Source: Okibacterium sp. HSC-33S16
GTDB lineage: Bacteria > Actinomycetota > Actinomycetes > Actinomycetales > Microbacteriaceae
Direction: 5' to 3'
Assembly (NCBI RefSeq): GCF_024171565.1
Contig: NZ_JALJZZ010000006.1
Coordinates: 186,001-250,000 of the forward strand
Length of the DNA stretch: 64,000 bases
The notes under the pieces: generated by a model
Seen by the model: the letters and a program-made list of their open reading frames with translations, nothing else
Told to the model about the DNA's origin: nothing
The model's database searches: none
In this document: piece by piece, positions 28,220 to 38,048 of the stretch
Numbering within the stretch: the stretch's first letter is position 1
Layout of the letters: each line of letters opens with the position of its first letter
Made by a program: the position numbers and the translations under genes

Positions 28220-29143
28220 ATGAAACGACCCTCCGGCTTTACGCCGCAGCGGCCGGCGGAGACCGGTGGAGCGGCCGAACGTCCGGCCGACGGCGCACGG
28301 GCCCCACGGGCAGATCCGATCCCGTTATTCGGTCGAGAGGCGTCGACGCCGTCTGCCGAGACACACACCGAGGCTCCCGCGCCACGGCCCGATTGGGTGA
28401 ACCCGCGCGAGGCGCGCAAGCGCCGTAAGCGTGTCGAAAAGGCCGAGGTCAAGCGATTCACCGCAACCTCGCGCCGCCTGCGTCGCAATTGGCTGATCGG
28501 AATCGGCAGCATCCTCGCCCTGGCGCTCATCGCTGTTCTTGCGGCGTACACGCCCGTTCTCTCCGTTCGCCAGATCCAGGTCGAGGGTGCCTTCCGGGTC
28601 AATTCCGACGCCGTGGTGAAAGACCTGTCTAGCCAGCTCGGCTCGCCGTTTCCCCTCGTTGACGACACCGCCATCAAGGCAGCGCTCGTGCAATACCCAC
28701 TGATCGAGTCATACTCGGTCCAGGCGCGACCGCCATCGACACTGATCGTGCGTTTGGTTGAGCGTACTCCCGTCGGCACGGTCGCCACTCCGACTGGATT
28801 TTCTGTGGTGGATGCCGCTGGCGTCGTTATTGAGCAATCGGAAAGTCAGCCGGCGAACTATCCGTTAATCGCCGTTGACGGTGGAACGGAAGCACCCGGT
28901 TTCCTTCCCGCCGCTGCCGTGCTGCGGAGTCTCCCTGATGAGCTGTTTGCCACCGTCGATGAGGTCACCGCGACGACCCAGGACGATGTGAGCTTCACCC
29001 TGCGCGAGAGTGAGGCGCGCATCGTCTGGGGCAGCTCGGACGAGTCAAAGCTCAAGGCATACACGCTCACTAGGCTCATGGCGTCACAACCGGGGTTCGA
29101 CGTCTACGACGTCAGCTCGCCGAGCGTCGCCGTCGTTCGGTAG
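28220..29143 (+). CDS. ftsQ: Division protein FtsQ
   Basis: A 307-residue bitopic protein of the divisome. It has a long basic, Pro-rich cytoplasmic N-terminus (about 95 residues), one transmembrane helix (about 94-114), a POTRA domain starting at VRQIQVEGAFRVN and a beta domain with VERTPVGTV and the FSVVDAAGVVI segment. FtsQ links FtsL/FtsB and FtsW/FtsI to the ring. The start lies three bases after the murC stop. It is followed by a 149-bp gap with the ftsZ leader. Confidence 0.93.
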   Translation: MKRPSGFTPQRPAETGGAAERPADGARAPRADPIPLFGREASTPSAETHTEAPAPRPDWVNPREARKRRKRVEKAEVKRFTATSRRLRRNWLIGIGSILALALIAVLAAYTPVLSVRQIQVEGAFRVNSDAVVKDLSSQLGSPFPLVDDTAIKAALVQYPLIESYSVQARPPSTLIVRLVERTPVGTVATPTGFSVVDAAGVVIEQSESQPANYPLIAVDGGTEAPGFLPAAAVLRSLPDELFATVDEVTATTQDDVSFTLRESEARIVWGSSDESKLKAYTLTRLMASQPGFDVYDVSSPSVAVVR

Positions 29144-29257
29144 TCGCGCGATTTTCTCCACCGGATCACCGACACGCGGGGAGTCGTCCCGTCCGCGGGG
29201 GGAACTGGCCCTAACGTCAATCACAAGAAATGCATACTGAGCATAACTTTAAACCTT

Positions 29258-29268
29258 AACCTGAGGTT
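29258..29268 (+). promoter_or_regulatory. Palindrome in the ftsZ leader
   Basis: AACCTGAGGTT is an 11-bp inverted repeat 25 bp before the ftsZ GTG. It lies in an AT-richer stretch (GCATAACTTTAAACC) that stands out from the GC-rich surroundings and includes possible -10 elements (CATACT at 29233, CATAAC at 29242). It could be an operator or part of the ftsZ promoter. Confidence 0.35.
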
Positions 29269-29292
29269 GAGAGTTCTCACCGGAGGCCGGAC

Positions 29293-30489
29293 GTGACTAC
29301 AAACCAGAACTACCTTGCCGTAATCAAGGTCGTCGGCATTGGCGGCGGCGGCGTCAATGCTGTCAATCGAATGATTGAGCTCGGCCTTCGCGGCGTCGAG
29401 TTCATCGCCATCAATACCGACGCGCAGGCGCTGCTCATGAGCGACGCCGACGTAAAGCTTGACGTCGGTCGCGAGATCACTCGCGGTCTCGGCGCAGGTG
29501 CCGATCCCGAGGTTGGCCGACGCGCCGCCGAGGACCACGCGGAAGAAATCGAAGAAGCACTCGCCGGCGCAGACATGGTCTTCGTCACGGCGGGTGAGGG
29601 TGGTGGCACCGGTACCGGTGGCGCTCCCGTCGTTGCTCGCATCGCCAAGTCGATCGGCGCCCTGACCATCGGTGTCGTCACGAAGCCGTTCGGTTTCGAA
29701 GGCCGCCGTCGCCAGGCCCAGGCCGAGCTCGGCGTCGCCAAGCTCAAGGAAGAAGTCGACACACTTATCGTCGTGCCGAACGACCGCCTGCTGGAAATCA
29801 GCGACCGGGGCATCAGCATGCTCGAGGCGTTCTCGACCGCCGACCAGGTGCTCCTGGCTGGTGTTCAGGGGATCACCGACCTCATCACCACCCCCGGCCT
29901 TATCAACCTCGACTTCGCTGACGTCAAGAGCGTCATGCAGGGCGCGGGTTCCGCACTCATGGGAATCGGTTCCTCTCGCGGTGCCGACCGTGCCATCAAG
30001 GCGGCGGAGCTCGCCGTCGCATCTCCGTTGCTCGAAGCTTCGATCGAGGGCGCTCACGGAGTGCTGCTGTCCATCCAGGGCGGGTCCAACCTCGGTATCT
30101 TCGAGATCAATGACGCAGCGCGTCTTGTGCAGGAAGCGGTCCACCCCGAGGCCAACATCATCTTCGGTGCCGTTATCGACGACACCCTCGGTGATGAGGT
30201 TCGCGTCACGGTCATCGCTGCTGGTTTCGACGGGGGAGAGCCCCCGTCGCGCGGTGGCGAGTCGGTTCGTGACGCCGTTATGACGACCGGTGGCGTGATG
30301 ACCAGCACTCCAGCCGCAGCTGCTGCTGCGTCTTCCGGAAGCAGTGAGACGCCCGTGAGTAGTTCGGTGCTGACCGAGGCACCGCAGACTTGGCGCGTGA
30401 CCGAAGAAGCATTGTCGACTCCGCCAGCAACCGCCGACCCGGCGTTCGCTGACGAAGACGAGCTCGACATCCCCGATTTCCTCAAGTAG
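29293..30489 (+). CDS. ftsZ: Cell division protein FtsZ
   Basis: The tubulin-like GTPase that forms the Z ring, 398 residues. Nucleotide-binding [16 protein letters not shown] near the N-terminus, the tubulin signature [11 protein letters not shown] (about 103-113) and the T7 loop [11 protein letters not shown] define it. An acidic/Ala-Ser-rich linker leads to the C-terminal peptide [10 protein letters not shown], the docking site for partners such as SepF, whose gene lies 750 bp downstream. The start is a GTG with CCGGAGG upstream. It probably has its own promoter in the 149-bp gap after ftsQ. Confidence 0.98.
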   Translation: MTTNQNYLAVIKVVGIGGGGVNAVNRMIELGLRGVEFIAINTDAQALLMSDADVKLDVGREITRGLGAGADPEVGRRAAEDHAEEIEEALAGADMVFVTAGEGGGTGTGGAPVVARIAKSIGALTIGVVTKPFGFEGRRRQAQAELGVAKLKEEVDTLIVVPNDRLLEISDRGISMLEAFSTADQVLLAGVQGITDLITTPGLINLDFADVKSVMQGAGSALMGIGSSRGADRAIKAAELAVASPLLEASIEGAHGVLLSIQGGSNLGIFEINDAARLVQEAVHPEANIIFGAVIDDTLGDEVRVTVIAAGFDGGEPPSRGGESVRDAVMTTGGVMTSTPAAAAAASSGSSETPVSSSVLTEAPQTWRVTEEALSTPPATADPAFADEDELDIPDFLK

Positions 30490-30491
30490 GA

Positions 30492-31205
30492 ATGAACTCT
30501 TCGAACGAACAAACGCTCGGTCAGCTTCCGCTGGCCGAGCGTTTGGCGTCGGTCAGTGCCGGAATCAGCGCGGCCGTGGCCGATGCCGGTCGAGCAACCG
30601 ACGCGGTGACGACCATCGTTGTGACGAAGTTCCATCCCGCATCACTGATTGAGGAGCTCTACGCGCTCGGTGTACGTGACGTGGGCGAAAACCGTCACCA
30701 GGAGGCTTCAGCCAAGGCCAGCGAGCTCGCCTCGCTGACAGATCTGTCCTGGCACTTCGTCGGACAGCTCCAGTCGAAGAAGGCTCGACAGGCGCGCCAG
30801 TACGCGTCAGTGGTTCACTCGGTCGACCGCCCAGCCTTGGTGAGCGCACTGGACGCCGCCGGCGGTGATTTCCCGCCGCTGCCGTGCTTCGTCCAAGTCA
30901 ATCTGACGGACGACGAAGGGCGAGGGGGAGTGCAGCCCGACGGCCTGGAGGCACTCGTCGAACGGGTTCTCGACGCCGAGAGCCTGGAGCTCTGGGGCGT
31001 GATGGCCGTCGCGCCGCTCGGCGAGGAGCCTCGCGCCGCGTTCGCCCGGCTGCGCGGATATTCCGAGCGCGTTATCGCCCTTGAACCGAGGGCGACACGC
31101 ATCTCTGCCGGGATGTCACACGACTACACGGAAGCCATCCTCGAAGGCGCGACACACCTTCGGATTGGGACGGCAATCACGGGAAACCGACCATCAGCCG
31201 GTTAA
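30492..31205 (+). CDS. yggS: YggS/PLPBP-type pyridoxal 5'-phosphate homeostasis protein
   Basis: A 237-residue TIM-barrel PLP-binding protein that keeps free PLP in balance and has no known catalytic role. VVTKFHP holds the PLP lysine, followed by [39 protein letters not shown] and the phosphate-binding [22 protein letters not shown]. It begins two bases after the ftsZ stop. In many actinobacteria a YfiH/laccase-domain gene lies between these two; it is absent here. Confidence 0.94.
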   Translation: MNSSNEQTLGQLPLAERLASVSAGISAAVADAGRATDAVTTIVVTKFHPASLIEELYALGVRDVGENRHQEASAKASELASLTDLSWHFVGQLQSKKARQARQYASVVHSVDRPALVSALDAAGGDFPPLPCFVQVNLTDDEGRGGVQPDGLEALVERVLDAESLELWGVMAVAPLGEEPRAAFARLRGYSERVIALEPRATRISAGMSHDYTEAILEGATHLRIGTAITGNRPSAG

Positions 31206-31242
31206 TCTTCATAGAGAAGGAACCGCACAAACGGAGGTAGCG

Positions 31243-31755
31243 ATGTCCAACCCGCTGAAGAAGACCATGGTCTACCTTGGCCTCGCAGACGATGATCTCG
31301 AGTACGAGGAGCGCGAGGCGCCCGCGCAGCAGGCAACGCCTGCCGCACAGGGCTCGAACGCCAGCAGCAGCTCGACCAGCGCTTCGGCGCAGGGGGCGAC
31401 TCCCGTTGCGAACCGTGCCCCGGTTACACCTCTTCGTCGGCCGACGGCGACCAAGCAGGCCGCACCGAGCGAGCTCAACGAGATCCTTACCGTGCACCCC
31501 AAGCAGTACCGCGACGCCCAGGTCATCGCGGAAACATTCCGTGACGGCGTTCCCGTCATCATCAATCTTTCACAGATGAGCGAGGGCGATGCGAAGCGCC
31601 TGATCGACTTCGCCAGCGGGCTGTCACAGGGCCTGTACGGCAAGATTGAGCGCGTTACGAGCAAGGTGTTCCTGCTCTCACCGCAGCACGTTGCCGTGCT
31701 CGGAGATGCCGGTGGAGCTGCCGCGGCAGAATCCACCTTCTTCGCTCAGCAATAA
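31243..31755 (+). CDS. sepF: Cell division protein SepF
   Basis: A 170-residue FtsZ-binding membrane anchor. The N-terminus [14 protein letters not shown] is the amphipathic membrane-binding helix, followed by an acidic/Ser-Ala-rich linker (about 25-75). The folded SepF domain (about 85-165) has [41 protein letters not shown] and VFLLSP. The ATG at 31243 has ACGGAGGT eight bases before it. In actinobacteria lacking FtsA and ZipA, SepF is the main tether of the Z ring. Confidence 0.95.
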   Translation: MSNPLKKTMVYLGLADDDLEYEEREAPAQQATPAAQGSNASSSSTSASAQGATPVANRAPVTPLRRPTATKQAAPSELNEILTVHPKQYRDAQVIAETFRDGVPVIINLSQMSEGDAKRLIDFASGLSQGLYGKIERVTSKVFLLSPQHVAVLGDAGGAAAAESTFFAQQ

Positions 31756-31762
31756 TTGACGG

Positions 31763-32065
31763 GTGGACTCCGTTCTTTCTCTGATTCGTAACATCCTCTA
31801 CTTCGCGCTGCTGCTGTACTTCTTCGTGATGTGGGCGCGATTCGCGCTCGATCTCGCGCGGACGTTCAAGCCGCGGTGGCGGCCTCAGGGCTTCGGCCTT
31901 GTCGCCGCTGAGTTCGTCTACTCCCTGACCGACCCACCCATCCGCTTCTTCCGGCGTATCCTTCCGCCGATCCGGATGGGCGCGCTTGCGCTGGACTTCG
32001 GCTGGAGCATCACGATGCTCTGCGTGATCATCGCCATGACCCTGGTCAACGTGATCCTGCGCTAA
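31763..32065 (+). CDS. YggT-family membrane protein
   Basis: A 100-residue protein with two hydrophobic segments (about 4-26 and 74-98) around a basic loop containing LTDPPIRFFRRILPPIRMG, the YGGT signature. Family members are linked to osmotic or cell-division roles, and the gene regularly lies between sepF and divIVA in Gram-positive bacteria. The GTG start is seven bases after the sepF stop, so they share a transcript. Confidence 0.9.
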   Translation: MDSVLSLIRNILYFALLLYFFVMWARFALDLARTFKPRWRPQGFGLVAAEFVYSLTDPPIRFFRRILPPIRMGALALDFGWSITMLCVIIAMTLVNVILR

Positions 32066-32188
32066 GTCCGTTCGTAGCGGTATCCTGAAAGACACGTGTC
32101 CCGGTAGCTGCATCCTCAGGTTGAGATCCGAGGATTTTGCTAGCGTAGGCACGTCCAATCGAGCCAAACAAGTAAGAGGTGGGAAGCC

Positions 32189-32815
32189 ATGGCGCTAACT
32201 CCGGAAGATGTTGTCAACAAGCAGTTCCAGCAGACCAAGTTCCGCGAGGGCTACGACCAGGACGAGGTCGACGATTTCCTCGATGAGGTCGTTGTCGAAC
32301 TGCGTCGCCTGCTCCAGGAGAACCAGGAGCTCCAGGCCAAGCTTGAGGCTGCCGGATCGGGCACCGCTGAGCGCCCCGCCGAGCCTGTTGCAGCCACTCC
32401 GACCCCCGCTGCCGCCGCACCGGTTGCCGCTGCTCCGGTTGCACAGCCCGCCAGCGCCCAGGACGACTCCGAGTCCTCCTCGAGCCTCCTGCAGTTGGCC
32501 CGTCGCCTCCACGACGAGCACGTTCGCGAGGGTGCCGAGAAGCGCGACTCACTCATCGCCGAAGGCCACGCAACGGCCGCTCGTGTCGTCGCCGAGGCCG
32601 AAGCCAAGCAGCGCGCGCAGATGAACATCCTCAACGAGGAGCGTTCGAAGCTCGAGAAGAAGATCGACGGCCTGCGCGAGTTCGAGCGCGAGTACCGCCA
32701 GAAGCTGCGCGGTTACATCGAGGGTCAGCTCAAGGAACTCGACGCCAACGGCGGCCCGAGCTCTCAGGGAACCGGTTCTGGCTTCGTGTCCAGCACCGAA
32801 AAGTCCAACGTCTAA
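32189..32815 (+). CDS. divIVA: DivIVA/Wag31 polar scaffold protein
   Basis: A 208-residue coiled-coil protein that collects at negatively curved membrane (poles, septa) and directs polar growth in actinobacteria. The N-terminal domain MALTPEDVVNKQF with FREGYDQDEVDDFLDEV is the lipid-binding DivIVA head. An Ala/Pro-rich linker (about 60-88) separates the first coiled coil from a second one (about 95-190). The ATG at 32189 follows AAGAGGTGGG. The 123-bp gap upstream contains an inverted repeat (ATCCTC ... GAGGAT) and probably a promoter. Confidence 0.95.
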   Translation: MALTPEDVVNKQFQQTKFREGYDQDEVDDFLDEVVVELRRLLQENQELQAKLEAAGSGTAERPAEPVAATPTPAAAAPVAAAPVAQPASAQDDSESSSSLLQLARRLHDEHVREGAEKRDSLIAEGHATAARVVAEAEAKQRAQMNILNEERSKLEKKIDGLREFEREYRQKLRGYIEGQLKELDANGGPSSQGTGSGFVSSTEKSNV

Positions 32816-32819
32816 GGTT

Positions 32820-33494
32820 TTGCCCAAGACACCAACTGGTACTTCCAGTGCTCGAGCGCTCGTCGTTCTCGCGGTCCTCGCGGGAACGGCGCTGGCGCTC
32901 GATCAATTCACGAAACACCTCGTCGTCACCAACCTGCCGCTCGGCGAGCAGGTCCCGGTTCTTGGCGAGCTGCTCATCCTGCAGTTCGTCAAGAACCCGG
33001 GGGCGGCGTTTTCGCTTGCTGCCGGCAGTACCTGGATCTTCTCGATCCTCGCTACCGGCGTCACCGTCGCCATCATCATTTTCGCGCGAAAGATCCGCTC
33101 GATCGGCTGGGCCGTTGTCTTCGGCCTCCTGCTCGGCGGGGTTCTCGGTAACCTCACCGATCGCCTCCTGCGCGAACCGTCGTTCGGCCTGGGCCACGTC
33201 ATCGACTTCATCTCGACTCCGTGGATGATGCCCGCGATCTACAACGTCGCCGACGTCTGCATCGTGTCGAGCATGGGCTTGTTCATCATCCTCACCCTGC
33301 GCGGCATCAACCTGGACGGCACACGAACCGTCTCCAGCAAAAAACCTGAAGCGGATGCCACGGCGTTGCCAGGCTCAGACGCCGTCAGTTCTGAACGTGG
33401 AGACTTAAAGACAGATTCAGCGTCGACCACCTCCGCGCCCGAGTCCCCGGCCCAGCCGGACTCGAGCCCAGACGCGAAGCACTTGCCCGCCTGA
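32820..33494 (+). CDS. lspA: Prolipoprotein signal peptidase (SPase II) with extended C-terminal tail
   Basis: A membrane aspartyl protease that removes signal peptides from diacylated prolipoproteins. Four transmembrane helices occupy about 10-160. [31 protein letters not shown] and YNVADVCI supply the two catalytic aspartates. The last 55 or so residues are Ser/Ala/Pro/Asp-rich and look disordered, making the protein longer (224 aa) than most family members. The start is a TTG four bases after the divIVA stop. CtaC, encoded further on, carries a lipobox and would be a substrate. Confidence 0.93.
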   Translation: MPKTPTGTSSARALVVLAVLAGTALALDQFTKHLVVTNLPLGEQVPVLGELLILQFVKNPGAAFSLAAGSTWIFSILATGVTVAIIIFARKIRSIGWAVVFGLLLGGVLGNLTDRLLREPSFGLGHVIDFISTPWMMPAIYNVADVCIVSSMGLFIILTLRGINLDGTRTVSSKKPEADATALPGSDAVSSERGDLKTDSASTTSAPESPAQPDSSPDAKHLPA

Positions 33495-34414
33495 TGGAGT
33501 CGCGCAGCCTTCCCATCCCCGACGGGCTGGACGGATCCCGAGTGGACGCCGGACTGGCCAAAGTGCTCGGGTTCTCCCGAAGCTTCGCGGCCGAGGTCGC
33601 TGAGGCCGGTGGAGTGAGCGTCGACGGCCGCATCCTCGACAAGTCCGATCGACTGCGCGCCGGCGGCTGGCTCGAGGTCAACTGGGCCCCCAGGCAGGAA
33701 GCAGTCATCGTTCCCGTTGTGGTCAGTGACCTCGGCGTGATCTACGACGACGACGACATCATCGTCGTCGACAAACCGGTTGGCGTCGCCGCGCACCCAT
33801 CGGTGGGGTGGACCGGCCCGACCGTCCTCGGTGCCCTCGCCGGCGCCGGCTATTCGGTGTCGACGTCAGGGGCGCCCGAGCGCGCCGGGATCGTGCACAG
33901 GCTCGACGTCGGCACAACCGGACTCATGGTCGTCGCCAAGAGCGAGCGGGCATACACCGCGCTCAAGCGGGCGTTCCACGACCGAGACGTCGAGAAGGTG
34001 TACCACGCCATCGTGCAGGGTCACCCCGACCCGCTTGCCGGCACCATCGACGCGCCGATCGGCCGTCACCCCAGGCACGACTGGAAGTTCGCTGTCACGG
34101 CCGACGGCAAGCCGTCGGTCACGCACTACGAAACGTTGGAAGCTTTTCCGAGCGCTTCGCTGCTCGAGGTGCACCTCGAATCTGGCCGAACACACCAGAT
34201 CCGCGTGCACATGGCGGCCCAACGGCATCCGTGCGTCGGAGATCCGCTGTACGGCGCCGACCCGACGATTTCCGCCCGACTGGGACTTACGCGGCAGTGG
34301 CTTCACGCGCGCCAACTGTCGTTCAACCACCCAGGCTCGGGGGAGTGGGTCACCTTCACCTCCGACTACCCGGCCGACCTGCAACACGCTCTCGATGTCC
34401 TCCGCGAGGATTAG
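33494..34414 (+). CDS. rluD: RluD-family 23S rRNA pseudouridine synthase
   Basis: A 306-residue pseudouridine synthase. An N-terminal S4 RNA-binding domain (about 15-75, with [16 protein letters not shown]) is followed by the catalytic domain containing [18 protein letters not shown], where the Asp of HRLD is the nucleophile. [19 protein letters not shown] and [10 protein letters not shown] are further RluA/RluD-family blocks. The start overlaps the lspA stop by one base, an order (lspA-rlu) common in Gram-positive bacteria. Whether it modifies the helix 69 sites like E. coli RluD is inferred. Confidence 0.92.
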   Translation: MESRSLPIPDGLDGSRVDAGLAKVLGFSRSFAAEVAEAGGVSVDGRILDKSDRLRAGGWLEVNWAPRQEAVIVPVVVSDLGVIYDDDDIIVVDKPVGVAAHPSVGWTGPTVLGALAGAGYSVSTSGAPERAGIVHRLDVGTTGLMVVAKSERAYTALKRAFHDRDVEKVYHAIVQGHPDPLAGTIDAPIGRHPRHDWKFAVTADGKPSVTHYETLEAFPSASLLEVHLESGRTHQIRVHMAAQRHPCVGDPLYGADPTISARLGLTRQWLHARQLSFNHPGSGEWVTFTSDYPADLQHALDVLRED

Positions 34415-34450
34415 GCTTGTAGTCCAGCCCCTCAGCTTCCCGGAGAAGTC

Positions 34451-37400
34451 TTGACCTCATCAGACGACTCGTTCGTTCACCTGCATGTCCACAGCGAGTA
34501 TTCGATGCTCGACGGCGCCGCGCGCGTCAAACCACTCATTGATGCGGCCATCGCCGAGAAAATGCCCGCTGTTGCGGTCACCGACCACGGCAACATGTTC
34601 GGCTCGTTCGACTTCTGGCGTACCGCGACAGCAGCCGGTATTAAGCCGATCATCGGCACCGAGGCCTACGTCACCCCAGGCACGCACCGGAGCGACAAGA
34701 CGCGTGTGCGTTGGGGCTCGAGCAGCCAGGGGCGTGACGACGTTTCGGGTAGCGGTGCCTACACGCACATGACGCTGCTCAGCGAGACCACCGAGGGCAT
34801 GCACAACCTGTTCCGGATGTCGTCGCTCGCGTCGATCGAGGGCTACTACTTCAAGCCGCGAATGGACCGCGAGCTGCTGTCGACATACGCGAAGGGCGTC
34901 ATTGGCACGACCGGCTGCGCGGGTGGAGAGATCCAGACCCGCCTTCGGCTGGGGCAGTACGACGAAGCCAAGAAGGCGGCCGCTGAGTTCCAGGACATTT
35001 TCGGCAAAGACAACTTCTTCTGCGAGGTGATGGACCACGGCATCGACGTCGAACGACGAACGATGACCGACCTGTTCCGCCTGGCGAAGGAACTCGACCT
35101 GCCTCTCCTGGCGACCAACGACCTCCACTACACGCACGCACACGACGCCAAGGCGCACGCCGCGCTGCTGTGTGTGCAGTCCGGCTCAACACTCGACGAC
35201 CCCAACCGGTTCAAGTTCGACGCCGACGAGTTCTACCTGAAGTCGGCCGAGCAGATGCGACAGCTGTTCCGCGATCACCCCGAGGCCTGTGACAATACCC
35301 TCGCCATCGCCGAGCGGTGCAACGTCGAGTTCAACACGAGCGCGAGCTACATGCCCCGGTTCCCGGTCCCCGCCGGTGAGACGGAGGAGACCTGGTTCCT
35401 CAAGGAGGTCGAGCGCGGTCTCCACGTTCGCTACCCGAACGGCATCCCAGACGACGTGCGCACCCGCGCCAACTATGAAGCCGGCGTCATCGTGCAGATG
35501 GGCTTCCCCGGTTACTTCCTCGTGGTCTCCGACTTCATCAAGTGGTCGAAGGAAAACGGCATTCGCGTCGGCCCTGGCCGCGGTTCGGGTGCTGGCTCCA
35601 TGGTCGCGTACGCCATGAAGATCACCGACCTTGACCCACTGGTGCACGGCCTCATCTTCGAACGGTTCCTCAACCCCGACCGTGTGTCCATGCCCGACTT
35701 CGACGTCGACTTCGATGACCGGCGACGTGGTGAAGTGATTCACTACGTCACCGAAAAGTACGGCGACGAGCGCGTTGCCCAGATTGTCACCTACGGAACG
35801 ATTAAGGCGAAGCAGGCACTCAAAGACTCGTCTCGGGTCCTGGGCTTCCCGTTTGGCATGGGTGACAAGCTCACCAAAGCCATGCCGCCACCCGTGATGG
35901 GCAAGGACGTGCCGCTGACGGGCATCTTCGACAAGACCCACCCGCGGTACAAGGAAACCGTTGACCTCCGCACGATCGTTGAGACCGATCCGGAAGCGAA
36001 GACGGTGTTCGATACCGCGCTTGGCATTGAGAACCTCAAGCGTCAGTGGGGTGTGCACGCCGCCGGTGTGATCATGTCGAGCGACCCGCTCATCGACATC
36101 ATCCCGATCATGAAGCGCGAGCAAGACGGCCAGATCGTCACCCAGTTCGACTACCCGGCGTGTGAATCTCTCGGGTTGATCAAGATGGACTTCCTGGGGC
36201 TTCGTAACCTCACGATTGTCAGCGACGCGCTCGACAACATCGAATCGAACCGTGGTCACCGCATCGAGCTCGAAGAGCTGCCGCTCGATGACCCCGGGGC
36301 ATACGAGCTTCTCGCCCGCGGAGACACGCTGGGTGTGTTCCAGCTCGACGGTGGCCCGATGCGTAGCCTGCTGCGGTCGATGAAGCCCGACAACTTCGAA
36401 GACATCTCGGCCGTCATTGCGCTCTACCGTCCGGGCCCGATGGGTGCTGACTCGCACACGAATTACGCCTTACGCAAGAACGGCCTGCAGGCGATCACTC
36501 CGATCCATCCCGAGCTCGAAGAACCGCTCCAGGAGATTCTCGGCCAGACCTATGGCCTGATCATCTATCAGGAGCAGGTGATGAGCGTCGCGCAGAAGGT
36601 CGCTGGCTTCTCGCTGGGCCAGGCAGACATTCTGCGCCGTGCGATGGGTAAGAAAAAGAAGTCCGAGCTGGACAAGCAGTTTGAGGGCTTCAGTGGCGGA
36701 ATGCGCGAGCGCGGCTATTCCGATGCCGCAGTGAAGGCTCTCTGGGACATCCTCCTGCCGTTCTCCGACTACGCATTCAACAAGGCACACTCCGCCGCAT
36801 ACGGTGTGGTGTCGTATTGGACCGCATACCTCAAAGCTCACTATCCGGCTGAGTACATGGCGGCGCTGCTCACGAGTGTCGGCGACGCCCGCGACAAGCT
36901 CGCCGTCTACCTCAACGAGTGCCGGCGGATGGGCATCCAGGTTCTCCCCCCTGACGTCAACCAGTCAATCGGCTTCTTCGCCGCCGTCGGTGAAGACATC
37001 CGGTTCGGCTTAGGCGCTGTCCGCAACGTCGGATTCAATGTCGTCGAGGCGATTCGTGCCACCCGCGAGCGTGAGGGGGAGTTCACCTCGTTCCACGACT
37101 TCCTTCGCAAGGTTCCTCTCCAGGTCGCCAACAAGCGCACCATGGAGTCCCTGATCAAGGCCGGTGCCTTTGACTCGCTGGGAGCCACACGACGCGGACT
37201 CATCGAAATTCACGAAGACGCGGTTGAAAGTGCCGTCAGCCTCAAACGCAATGAGGCGAACGGCCAAGTTGATCTCTTCGGTGGCATTTTCGAGCTGGAT
37301 GCGTCGGCTGAAGCTATCCCGGACCGTCCGGAATGGTCGAAGAAAGACAAGCTCGCCTTCGAACGCGACATGCTTGGGCTCTACGTGTCCGATCACCCGC

Positions 37401-37969
37401 TGGCCGGCCTCGAGCTCGAACTGGCCAAGCACGCGTCGACGACAATCACCGACCTGCTCACATCCGACCACACCGAAGACGGCGACACCGTCACCATCGC
37501 CGGTTTGACGACGAGCGTGCAGCATCGAGTTGCGAAGACCTCGGGCAACCAGTACGGGATGATCCAGGTCGAAGACTTCGGCGGTGAAATCACCGTGATG
37601 TTTATGGGTAAGGCGTACCAAGAATTCGCGCCAACGCTGGTCAACGACTCCGTGGTTGTCGTGCGCGGCCGCGTCAGCATGCGCGACGACGGTATGAACC
37701 TGCACGCATACAGCATCTTCTCGCCCGAGACCGGACAGGGTGGCTCAACCGGTCCGCTCACGCTCACCATGCCGGACTTCCGCGCGACCACAGACGTTGT
37801 TACCCAACTTGGCGGCATCCTCACGCGTCACTCCGGTGATTCTGAGGTGCGATTGAAGCTCGTGCGCGGCGACACAGCGCGCCTGTTTGAGATTCCCTAT
37901 CCGGTCAAAGTGACGCCCGATCTCTTCGGAGAACTGAAGTCGTTGCTGGGGCCGAATTGCCTCGGCTAG
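34451..37969 (+). CDS. dnaE: DNA polymerase III alpha subunit
   Basis: The replicative polymerase, 1172 residues. It starts with a PHP domain (HLHVHSEYSMLDGA, VTDHGNMFG), then the C-family polymerase core, whose catalytic aspartates lie in MPDFDVDFDDRRR (about 415-427) and RVGPGRGSGAGSM. A clamp-binding QVDLFGG lies near 938, and an OB domain (about 990-1080) follows. Length fits DnaE1. The start is a TTG at 34451 with CCGGAGAAG upstream; the resulting N-terminus matches the family. It is the downstream end of the dcw-linked run of forward genes. Confidence 0.96.
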   Translation: MTSSDDSFVHLHVHSEYSMLDGAARVKPLIDAAIAEKMPAVAVTDHGNMFGSFDFWRTATAAGIKPIIGTEAYVTPGTHRSDKTRVRWGSSSQGRDDVSGSGAYTHMTLLSETTEGMHNLFRMSSLASIEGYYFKPRMDRELLSTYAKGVIGTTGCAGGEIQTRLRLGQYDEAKKAAAEFQDIFGKDNFFCEVMDHGIDVERRTMTDLFRLAKELDLPLLATNDLHYTHAHDAKAHAALLCVQSGSTLDDPNRFKFDADEFYLKSAEQMRQLFRDHPEACDNTLAIAERCNVEFNTSASYMPRFPVPAGETEETWFLKEVERGLHVRYPNGIPDDVRTRANYEAGVIVQMGFPGYFLVVSDFIKWSKENGIRVGPGRGSGAGSMVAYAMKITDLDPLVHGLIFERFLNPDRVSMPDFDVDFDDRRRGEVIHYVTEKYGDERVAQIVTYGTIKAKQALKDSSRVLGFPFGMGDKLTKAMPPPVMGKDVPLTGIFDKTHPRYKETVDLRTIVETDPEAKTVFDTALGIENLKRQWGVHAAGVIMSSDPLIDIIPIMKREQDGQIVTQFDYPACESLGLIKMDFLGLRNLTIVSDALDNIESNRGHRIELEELPLDDPGAYELLARGDTLGVFQLDGGPMRSLLRSMKPDNFEDISAVIALYRPGPMGADSHTNYALRKNGLQAITPIHPELEEPLQEILGQTYGLIIYQEQVMSVAQKVAGFSLGQADILRRAMGKKKKSELDKQFEGFSGGMRERGYSDAAVKALWDILLPFSDYAFNKAHSAAYGVVSYWTAYLKAHYPAEYMAALLTSVGDARDKLAVYLNECRRMGIQVLPPDVNQSIGFFAAVGEDIRFGLGAVRNVGFNVVEAIRATREREGEFTSFHDFLRKVPLQVANKRTMESLIKAGAFDSLGATRRGLIEIHEDAVESAVSLKRNEANGQVDLFGGIFELDASAEAIPDRPEWSKKDKLAFERDMLGLYVSDHPLAGLELELAKHASTTITDLLTSDHTEDGDTVTIAGLTTSVQHRVAKTSGNQYGMIQVEDFGGEITVMFMGKAYQEFAPTLVNDSVVVVRGRVSMRDDGMNLHAYSIFSPETGQGGSTGPLTLTMPDFRATTDVVTQLGGILTRHSGDSEVRLKLVRGDTARLFEIPYPVKVTPDLFGELKSLLGPNCLG

Positions 37970-38048
37970 TATCGGCTGCACCCGTTCGGGGTACAGTGGT
38001 GCCTCGTCGGAATGACCGTGCCCGTCACGGTGATCAAAGGAAACTGTG

